Shown one piece after another: positions 7,315-12,110 of a stretch of DNA of 12,110 nucleotides. Within the stretch, counting starts at the first letter, position 1, and every line of letters starts with the position of its first letter. Where the stretch lies: the NCBI GenBank assembly GCA_030596245.1, contig JAUVKN010000099.1:1-12110 (forward strand). Reading direction: 5' to 3'. This DNA is from Bacteroidia bacterium. Lineage in GTDB: Bacteria > Bacteroidota > Bacteroidia > Bacteroidales > GCA-2748055. The position numbers and the translations under genes were made by a program. The notes under the pieces are model-generated. The model was not told the DNA's origin, did no database searches, and saw only the letters and a list, made by a program, of their open reading frames with translations.

Positions 7315-8199
7315 TTATTCCGACTTAATAAATTGAGAAATAAGGCTTATATGGGCGGGTGTAGTACCACAGCATCCTCCAACGATGTTGGCACCTGCGG
7401 CCACCAGATCCTTCATCTGAGAGGCCATCTCATCCGCGGACTCCGGAAAAACCGTCTCCCCATCCCTGTAAAGTGGCAATCCTGCATTGGCGTGAACGAG
7501 CACAGGAATATCCGGGTCAATTTGCCGAATCTGTTTCACAATTTCGATCATCCCTGCAGTTCCATTCCCACAATTTGCTCCGGCTATTTGAACCCCGGCT
7601 GACTTCACCATCTCCAGATACTCTTCAATTCCGGTTCCCATCATGGTTTTGTATTCATTGTCAGCAGTCAAGGAAAATGTGAAGGTGCAACCAATATCGA
7701 GATCGGTGACAGACCTTGATGCAGCAATGGCCGCCTGAGCTTCCTGCAGATCAGACATTGTTTCGATAATAATTCCATCAGCTCCTCCAGCCATGAGCCC
7801 CCTCGCTTGTTCCTTTATCCCTTCAAGCAGTTCTACTTCGGTGACCTCCCCCATAAAGACCATCTTGCCGGTTGGGCCTATGGATCCAAGAACCAACACT
7901 TGATCCCCTGCAGCTTTTCTGGATATCTCTGCCGCCGCCCTGTTTATTTCAAAGGTCTGATCCCTTAATCCGTATCCTTCCAGTTTGAAAGGGCTGCCTC
8001 CAAAACTATTGGTCAGGATAATATCAGCACCCGCAATCACATAGCTCCGGGCTATCTCCAGGACATCGTCGGGTCGATGCAGGTTCCAGGATTCAGGACA
8101 TTCATCTGCTTTTAATCCCTTCTGATGCAAAAACGTTCCCCATGCTCCATCTGACACCAGCACTCTTCCATCTTTCAGTTTTTCCAGTATTTTACCCAT
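7315..8199 (-). CDS. Solo homocysteine S-methyltransferase domain protein
   Basis: This 294-aa cytoplasmic protein comprises a single Zn-dependent homocysteine S-methyltransferase barrel, the module found at the N-terminus of MetH and in BHMT, MmuM and YitJ. It would make methionine from homocysteine using an unidentified methyl donor. The three zinc-binding cysteines are present: Cys210 in GANCGNG and Cys276/Cys277 in GGCCGTTP. The substrate-barrel motifs SDGAWGTFL (16-24), TNSFGGSP (63-70) and GSIGPTGK (105-112) are also there. It lacks the folate, cobalamin and reactivation domains of full MetH, so it either uses a small methyl donor (betaine, S-methylmethionine) or works with separately encoded MetH modules. 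The open frame includes TTG 8203-8205; I chose ATG 8197-8199 (MGKILEKL). It starts 20 bp after the Tat reductase gene and stops 29 bp before GH95, consistent with one operon, although the pathway link is unclear. Confidence 0.9.
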   Translation of the reverse strand: MGKILEKLKDGRVLVSDGAWGTFLHQKGLKADECPESWNLHRPDDVLEIARSYVIAGADIILTNSFGGSPFKLEGYGLRDQTFEINRAAAEISRKAAGDQVLVLGSIGPTGKMVFMGEVTEVELLEGIKEQARGLMAGGADGIIIETMSDLQEAQAAIAASRSVTDLDIGCTFTFSLTADNEYKTMMGTGIEEYLEMVKSAGVQIAGANCGNGTAGMIEIVKQIRQIDPDIPVLVHANAGLPLYRDGETVFPESADEMASQMKDLVAAGANIVGGCCGTTPAHISLISQFIKSE

Positions 8200-8219
8200 G
8201 TTCAATTCATTTAAGGATT

Positions 8220-9287
8220 TTACGCACCCAGGTTCCAGCGCCTGAAATAGAGTCCCTGGCGGACAATGGGAAGGGTTTTGAATTCAAGCTCTTTCATGTC
8301 ATGTTCAGAAAGCGGTGAAAACTGTGAAGCGATTTTCATGTTCTCTTCTATTTGATCAATATTATCTACTCCCAGGATAGTCGTACTTACCGGCAGGCTC
8401 ATGTTATAAGAGAGAGCTTCCTTGATGGTCAGGGTACCCGGCAATGGCGTCCTCATCCTTTCAGGTTGATCTTCCAGGGGTGGTGGAGCCCATGTTGAGA
8501 TCATCCGTCCCCGCGTAGCTACCTTCATACCTATTATGGCTATACCCTGTTTCTGTGCCTCGGGAAGCAAGTAGTTTTTAAAACTCAGGTAATGCACATC
8601 TGCTGCATTCATAGCCATAAGAATGGCATCAAACTGAAACCGCTTCAGGCAATCAACCAATATCATGGGTTCATAATGTCCTGTGATCCCCAGGTTCCTG
8701 ACTATGCCTTCTTCTCTTGCTTTGATCAGCGCCTTCAGGGCACCGTCCTCCGCAAAGATCTGATCTACCTGGTCCTGCCGTTGCACATTATGCAATTGCC
8801 ACATATCCAGGTGATCTGTTTGAAGGCTGTTAAGGCTTTCCTCCAACAACCGCATGGAACCATCATAGCTGCGGTCATGGGTTTTAGAGGAGAGCCAAAC
8901 TTCCTTCCTTCTGGTTTTCATCACCATGCCAATATGTTTCTGGCTGACTCCCCTGCCATAGGAAGCTGCCGTATCAATATAATTGACTCCCAAATCGATG
9001 GCCCTGTTGATCATCTTTTCCGACTGTTCTTCAGTACCCTTTTGTTCTAAGGTGGCCTGTCCGCCGAGACTGAGGATTCCGACCTTAAAACCAGTTTTCC
9101 CAAATGCATTGGTAGGCATGGCAAGATGGGTACGCTCATTGTAAGGATGTTCATTCTTGAATTTTTGCAAATTCAGCTCACCAGGCGCAGGGGCCCCATG
9201 TAGAGAATTTCCTACAGCTACCGATGCTGCTGCAGCTAGTCCTGTACCTAAAAAGGTACGTCTTCCGATGTTGCTTTTTTCACTCAT
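8220..9287 (-). CDS. Tat-exported aldo/keto reductase
   Basis: A 355-aa AKR-superfamily oxidoreductase with a twin-arginine signal. The N-terminus NIGRRTFLGTG (6-16) followed by an Ala-rich hydrophobic stretch (17-27) fits the Tat pattern, with probable cleavage near residues 32-34 (HGA or GAPA). Export already folded with its nicotinamide cofactor would place it in the periplasm. The catalytic tetrad is present: Asp105 and Tyr110 in YIDTAASYG (103-111), Lys135 in LSSKTH (132-137), and His166 in MWQLHNVQ (162-169). The C-terminal TILGVDNIDQIEEN resembles the cofactor-binding end of AKRs. Tat-tagged AKRs are common in Bacteroidota and Planctomycetes, yet their physiological substrates are mostly unknown. 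It starts at ATG 9285-9287, 48 bp after the antiporter stop, and is followed by the homocysteine methyltransferase after 20 bp. It is clearly distinct from the other AKR at 3827-4813 (different length, signal, C-terminus), so this is not a recent duplication. Confidence 0.92.
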   Translation of the reverse strand: MSEKSNIGRRTFLGTGLAAAASVAVGNSLHGAPAPGELNLQKFKNEHPYNERTHLAMPTNAFGKTGFKVGILSLGGQATLEQKGTEEQSEKMINRAIDLGVNYIDTAASYGRGVSQKHIGMVMKTRRKEVWLSSKTHDRSYDGSMRLLEESLNSLQTDHLDMWQLHNVQRQDQVDQIFAEDGALKALIKAREEGIVRNLGITGHYEPMILVDCLKRFQFDAILMAMNAADVHYLSFKNYLLPEAQKQGIAIIGMKVATRGRMISTWAPPPLEDQPERMRTPLPGTLTIKEALSYNMSLPVSTTILGVDNIDQIEENMKIASQFSPLSEHDMKELEFKTLPIVRQGLYFRRWNLGA

Positions 9288-9335
9288 GGTTGTAGTTTCT
9301 TTTAAAATTGATTATAGTGTGATAAAAAAAATAAA

Positions 9336-11357
9336 TCAGTACCCCTGCAGGTTCAGACGAACCTTGTCCAGGCTCTCATTTGAGCCAACCATGGTAACCA
9401 CATCACCAAGTCGCAACCGGGTATATCCATGAGAAATAATGGGATGATCTCCCCTGGTAACCGATAATATGATCACATCCGAAGGCAATCTGAAGTCACG
9501 CAGGGTCAGACCATGATAATCCGAATTACGCAGTTCAATATCGATGGAATCCTGGGTCTCATCCATACCCAACAGCAGGGAGGTGGCAATAGGTGCTCTC
9601 ACAAAATGCTCCAACAGGGATACCATGGCCGTGGTGGGATGCATCACCATCACATCGATCTTATGAAATTTTCGGTAAAACTCACGATCATTTAGCCTGA
9701 CGATCAGATGTTTGGTGCCAAAATGTTCATACGCAGTTTCACAAATGACATAGTTTTCCTCATCGGAGAGTAAACAAACAATGGTATCGGCAGTTTCTGC
9801 ACTGAATTTTCTCAATGAAAGGTGATCGGATCCCTGGAACTCATGAACCACAAAATCTTTATTCCCCAAGGTCTCCATGGATGGGTTGCTCACAACAAAT
9901 TCCACCTTCCAGTTCTGCTTTGTCAATTGATTTGCCAGTGCAATGGACTGATTCTCCCAACCGAATATCAAAACCTTCTTTTCCACTTCAAAGGTCCCGT
10001 CAGATTTTACATGAACCTCACCAACCAGATTTAATGCCCATTTAAACAGGGGGGGGCCAACAATCTGGTTCAGCACAATCACAGAAATCATAATGGTAGC
10101 GAATTGTCCACCCCAACCGGCATAATCCGTGGCGATTATCGTTGCCAGACCCACTCCAACACCGGCCTGGGTTATATAGGGCATCCAGGAGATCCTTCGA
10201 TAAAGATGGGGATCTCCCGCTGAAGTGCTGCCCACAAATCCTGCAAGGCCAAGGGAAACGATCCTGACTCCGAAAATGATCAGTGTAACAAACCATAAAG
10301 AAGAAACCACATCGAGAGAAATCATGGCCCCCGTAAGGGTGAAAAAAATGATATATACATAGGGGCCGGTCTCCTTTACAATCTTGATTAAATCATTCCT
10401 GTAAACAGAGTAATTGGTTACCATAAAGCTACCGATAATACAGATCAGGAGCGGCTCGATGTGCAGTTCGAGGCCCAGATATCTGCTTGAATGGTCTTCT
10501 GTTATGCGAGTCAAAAGATAGACCAGGAATCCGGTTGCCAAAAAAAGCAATTTTTTCAGAATGATAGCCCCTTTGATGGATAGGATCAGTTTCAGAAGAA
10601 TCCAGACCAGGAATCCCATTCCAAAAGCAACAACCAGTTCCGCAACAACCTGACCGATGTATATCAATCTGAAATTATCCTCCTGTATAAGTGATTTTGA
10701 CAGGGTAAAGATCACTGCAAAAAAGATGATCACCACAAAATCCTTTACCACCGTCACACCTATGGAGGTCTGAGTAAACGGTCCCCTTGCCCTGAGTTCA
10801 TTGATGATGGCAATGGCCGATGATGGTGAATTGGCAATGGCAATGGTCCCGGCCAGCATGGATATGGAGATCCTGGCAACCAGGGTCATATCCTCCAGAA
10901 AAGGGATCATTGATGCAAGTAAATAAACACTAAGGCTTACGAGTATGAATGAAGCCAGGAGCTGGCTGATGGTCATGGAAATAATACTCTTCATCCTGCT
11001 TCTCAGCTCCTTCAGGTAAAGTTCAGAACCTACAGCAAGCGCGATAAAAGCCAGGGCGATATCATTCAGAAAATTAAGTCTGGAAACAGCTTCAGCATCG
11101 ATCAATCCCAGCATTTCCGGTCCAGACACCAATCCAATGATAAGAAATCCTGTGATCAATGGTAATTTCAATTTTTGAAATACACCAGCTACCTGTCCCG
11201 ATGCAACAGCAACGATCCCAAAGGCTCCCAGGTAAATCAATAACTGCAAAGCTGTATGTAACTCTTCAAAACCGGGCCCCATAAAATCCCCCTCCTCAAG
11301 GCTCTTTTCTGTAATATATGAAAAATCAATGATACTCAAGCGATCATTGCCTCGCAT
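9336..11357 (-). CDS. CPA2-type cation/proton antiporter with C-terminal RCK (TrkA-N/TrkA-C) domains
   Basis: An inner-membrane monovalent cation/proton antiporter (Na+/H+ or K+/H+, KefB/KefC-like architecture) of 673 aa. About 12-13 hydrophobic segments fill residues 36-445, starting with LQLLIYLGAFGIVAVAS. The core motifs ANSPSSAIAIINEL (175-188) and VVKDFVVI (203-210) carry Asp206, the likely ion/proton-binding acid. A cytoplasmic regulatory part follows: TrkA-N/RCK fold at about 461-580 (KVLIFGWENQSIALANQL) and a TrkA-C-like lobe at about 605-670. The nucleotide-loop glycines are reduced (IFGWENQS instead of GxGxxG). The ATG at 11355-11357 gives the longest frame. ATG 11280-11282 (Met26) lies just before the first helix and has AGGAGG eight bases upstream, but no other gene here uses a Shine-Dalgarno sequence, so this is not decisive. 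It heads the minus-strand gene series, diverging from tRNA-Met across 103 bp. Confidence 0.9.
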   Translation of the reverse strand: MRGNDRLSIIDFSYITEKSLEEGDFMGPGFEELHTALQLLIYLGAFGIVAVASGQVAGVFQKLKLPLITGFLIIGLVSGPEMLGLIDAEAVSRLNFLNDIALAFIALAVGSELYLKELRSRMKSIISMTISQLLASFILVSLSVYLLASMIPFLEDMTLVARISISMLAGTIAIANSPSSAIAIINELRARGPFTQTSIGVTVVKDFVVIIFFAVIFTLSKSLIQEDNFRLIYIGQVVAELVVAFGMGFLVWILLKLILSIKGAIILKKLLFLATGFLVYLLTRITEDHSSRYLGLELHIEPLLICIIGSFMVTNYSVYRNDLIKIVKETGPYVYIIFFTLTGAMISLDVVSSLWFVTLIIFGVRIVSLGLAGFVGSTSAGDPHLYRRISWMPYITQAGVGVGLATIIATDYAGWGGQFATIMISVIVLNQIVGPPLFKWALNLVGEVHVKSDGTFEVEKKVLIFGWENQSIALANQLTKQNWKVEFVVSNPSMETLGNKDFVVHEFQGSDHLSLRKFSAETADTIVCLLSDEENYVICETAYEHFGTKHLIVRLNDREFYRKFHKIDVMVMHPTTAMVSLLEHFVRAPIATSLLLGMDETQDSIDIELRNSDYHGLTLRDFRLPSDVIILSVTRGDHPIISHGYTRLRLGDVVTMVGSNESLDKVRLNLQGY

Positions 11358-11383
11358 CTATTGCTCTCAGGCCTGAAATCTTA

Positions 11384-11414
11384 TTGCTGTAATCTTAAAA
11401 AAGTTTTATATTTG
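11384..11414 (+). promoter_or_regulatory. Promoter of the tRNA-Met gene
   Basis: TTG (11384-11386, within TTATTG) precedes TATATTTG (11407-11414) by 20 bases. The downstream box fits TAnnTTTG exactly and the spacing is right for the Bacteroidota primary sigma factor. Transcription would start near 11420, giving a precursor with about 40 nt before the mature tRNA 5' end at 11461. The region is shared with the divergent antiporter gene, for which I see no comparable minus-strand promoter. Confidence 0.65.
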
Positions 11415-11460
11415 CAGCCCGAAAGTGCTCAAGGCGCTTCGAAAATTCAAAAGATATGAT

Positions 11461-11534
11461 GGCGAGGTAGCTCAGGTGGTTAGAGCGCATGATTCATAAT
11501 CATGAGGTCGGGAGTTCAAGTCTCCCTCTCGCTA
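11461..11534 (+). tRNA. tRNA-Met (anticodon CAU, elongator type)
   Basis: A 74-nt cloverleaf. Acceptor GGCGAGG (11461-11467) pairs with TCTCGCT (11527-11533) with G-U at both ends; U8 is present; D-stem GCTC/GAGC; anticodon stem CATGA/TCATG around TTCATAA with CAT at 11495-11497; variable loop AGGTC; T-stem GGGAG/CTCCC with loop TTCAAGT; discriminator A11534. CCA is not encoded (CTC follows), so the CCA-adding enzyme is needed. The anticodon stem lacks the three G-C pairs of an initiator and position 1-72 is not the initiator C-A mismatch, so it is not fMet. A lysidine-modified tRNA-Ile(CAU) is the main alternative, but acceptor pairs 4-69 and 5-68 (G-C, A-U) do not match the E. coli Ile2 pattern of C-G pairs there. 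Confidence 0.95.
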
Positions 11535-11550
11535 CTCAACAATGACAAGG

Positions 11551-11578
11551 GATTGAAAGGTTTTCAATCATTTTTTTT
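11551..11578 (+). terminator. Intrinsic terminator of the tRNA-Met transcript
   Basis: GATTGAAA (11551-11558) pairs perfectly with TTTCAATC (11562-11569) across a GGT loop, followed by A and eight T (11571-11578). It lies 17 nt past the tRNA discriminator base, so the primary transcript would be short and monocistronic. The equivalent hairpin in the downstream repeat copy (11870-11900) keeps a longer right arm but has two mismatches and no good T-run. Confidence 0.82.
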
Positions 11579-11788
11579 ATGACCCGAAAATGGACAGAGC
11601 CAGATTTTCGTGCCAGATTTTTCAAAGTAATAATCTGCTTTTTATGCTTCAATTTATCCTTTCTAGTATCTATCTTTATATACTATATCTTGACCTGAAT
11701 ACCCAGTAGTCACCTTTGTCCCACTACATTGCATCGAATCGAAATACTGGTATTATAATTGATAAATTCAAAGACTAAATAAAGACCT

Positions 11789-11859
11789 TAATGATCGGTT
11801 CAACTGATTAGATTGTCCAGATTTCTATCGGGATGATAGTCTAAATCCAATTTTCGATA
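11789..11859 (+). pseudogene. Decayed tRNA copy (pseudo-tRNA) in the second repeat
   Basis: Located where the duplication predicts a tRNA. The D-arm equivalent GTTCAACTGATTAGATT (11798-11814) matches the intact D-arm at 11 of 17 bases. The T-loop equivalent AGTCTAAATC (11838-11847) matches at 7 of 10. The 3' acceptor equivalent TTTCGATA (11852-11859) matches TCTCGCTA at 6 of 8. Shifts are 325-328 bases, as in the flanking matches. Many changes are C to T or G to A. The acceptor helix no longer pairs, the anticodon arm is disrupted with about three bases lost, and the TTC of the T-loop is altered, so it cannot be a working tRNA. Identification rests on colinearity more than on each match alone. 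Confidence 0.5.
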
Positions 11860-11869
11860 TCATACAAAA

Positions 11870-11900
11870 ACAAGAGACTGATAAATTTTCAATCCCTTGT
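11870..11900 (+). other. Eroded terminator hairpin of repeat copy 2
   Basis: ACAAGAGACTGA (11870-11881) pairs with TCAATCCCTTGT (11889-11900): ten of twelve positions pair, with two A-C mismatches. It corresponds to the copy 1 terminator, whose left arm ACAAGGGATTGAA is the exact complement of this copy's right arm. The following bases are TTATTA, not a run of T, so termination would be weak. Confidence 0.5.
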
Positions 11901-12110
11901 TTATTACCGAAAATGGGTGGAGCCAGATTTTGGGGCCAGTTTTTCAACTTATCATTCTAAAATTATCCAAGACATGATTGAATACCGTCTGGTCATGATA
12001 GCTCCTCATTATAATACCTTGTCCTGAGTGTCCAGTAATTACCTCCCCTTTACCATTAGTGAAGTTATTAACTAAGGTTACATAAGTTTTTCTTAAACTT
12101 CTGAATTGTA

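Larger units (their letters stand above)
11407..11715 (+). repeat. Tandem duplication, copy 1 (intact tRNA unit)
   Basis: This unit holds the tRNA promoter -7 box, tRNA-Met, its terminator and about 140 bp of trailer. It is matched in order by copy 2 immediately downstream at a shift of about 317-329 bases. Best anchors: GAAAATTCAAAAG (11441-11453), the tRNA D-arm and T-arm, ACAAG (11545-11549), the 42-base segment 11584-11625, and the segment 11689-11715. The outer limits are approximate because the copies have diverged and carry small indels. Confidence 0.65.
11725..12044 (+). repeat. Tandem duplication, copy 2 (eroded)
   Basis: This is the diverged second copy of the tRNA unit. The strongest match is 11907-11947 against 11584-11625: 36 of 41 aligned bases agree with one 1-base indel. 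The segment 12018-12044 matches 11689-11715 at 21 of 27 bases. Upstream, TACATTG (11725-11731) takes the place of the promoter box TATATTTG, and GATAAATTCAAAG (11761-11773) mirrors the pre-tRNA leader. No protein gene is visible in 11535-12110: only short open frames without family features. The stretch after 12044 shows nothing I can name. Confidence 0.62.

Noticed and set aside
9288..9335. AT-rich TGAT...ATCA hairpin between antiporter and Tat reductase as a terminator
   Set aside because: The four-base stem within an A/T run is too weak to support a call.
11280..11296. AGGAGG eight bases before the internal ATG (Met26) of the antiporter, as a true ribosome binding site
   Set aside because: It could also just be Glu-Glu-Gly codons. 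None of the other genes in the window has a Shine-Dalgarno sequence, so I kept the longer frame while noting the alternative.
11579..11698. Small plus-strand frame of 39 codons starting MTRKWTEPDF and ending in a hydrophobic run
   Set aside because: It begins inside the T-run of the tRNA terminator, lies in the duplicated trailer, and the copy 2 equivalent does not keep the hydrophobic part. There is no start context or family resemblance.
11817..11850. Hairpin CTATC-GGGAT-GATAG with flanking GATTT/AAATC as an independent regulatory RNA
   Set aside because: The stem is short with a three-base bulge, and the region is better explained as the decayed anticodon/T-arm part of the duplicated tRNA.
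11461..12110. Integration site of a mobile element at the tRNA 3' end
   Set aside because: No integrase, no exact copy of the tRNA 3' end and no element genes are visible; the second tRNA-like segment fits tandem duplication and decay better.

Overview
The window looks like a chromosomal segment of a Bacteroidota bacterium, probably of the Bacteroidales/Marinilabiliales type. The reasons are: moderate GC with AT-rich gaps; no Shine-Dalgarno sequence at the chosen protein starts; promoter-like elements of the TTTG-N19/20-TAnnTTTG kind; two lipoprotein signals; and a protein set (GH95 alpha-L-fucosidase lipoprotein, Tat-exported aldo/keto reductase, YghO-like acetyltransferase) familiar from that phylum. 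The taxonomic call is inference from style and content, not a search.

Layout. Nine protein genes lie on the minus strand and read right to left. In transcription order they are: a CPA2-type cation/proton antiporter with a C-terminal RCK module (9336-11357), a Tat-signal aldo/keto reductase (8220-9287), a solo homocysteine S-methyltransferase domain protein (7315-8199), a GH95 alpha-L-fucosidase lipoprotein (4826-7285), a cytoplasmic aldo/keto reductase (3827-4813), an SGNH/GDSL esterase lipoprotein (3054-3764), an SSAT-like GNAT acetyltransferase (2485-2988), a YghO-like acetyltransferase fold protein (1243-2430), and a MATE efflux transporter cut by the left window edge (1-1065). Gaps from the antiporter down to the YghO-like gene are only 12-65 bp, so much of the block could be co-transcribed. 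The MATE gene has its own convincing promoter and a structured 5' leader. For three genes (YghO-like, GH95, homocysteine methyltransferase) the longest frame begins at TTG and I moved the start to the next ATG.

Divergent from the block, on the plus strand, is a tRNA-Met(CAU) gene with its own promoter and an intrinsic terminator. The last ~575 bases hold no convincing protein gene. They are largely explained by a tandem duplication: a unit of about 320-330 bp (promoter, tRNA, terminator hairpin, about 140 bp of trailer) is repeated immediately downstream in eroded form, and the second tRNA copy appears to be a decayed pseudo-tRNA. This is the most distinctive structure in the window.

Functionally the protein genes are a mixed housekeeping/accessory set: fucosidase and esterase at the cell envelope, oxidoreductases, methionine or methyl-group metabolism, N-acetylation, multidrug and cation export. 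No SusC/SusD pair accompanies the GH95 enzyme, so this is not a recognisable polysaccharide utilisation locus within the window. I see no defence system, CRISPR array, integrase or insertion sequence, and no evidence for a wholly new multi-gene system.
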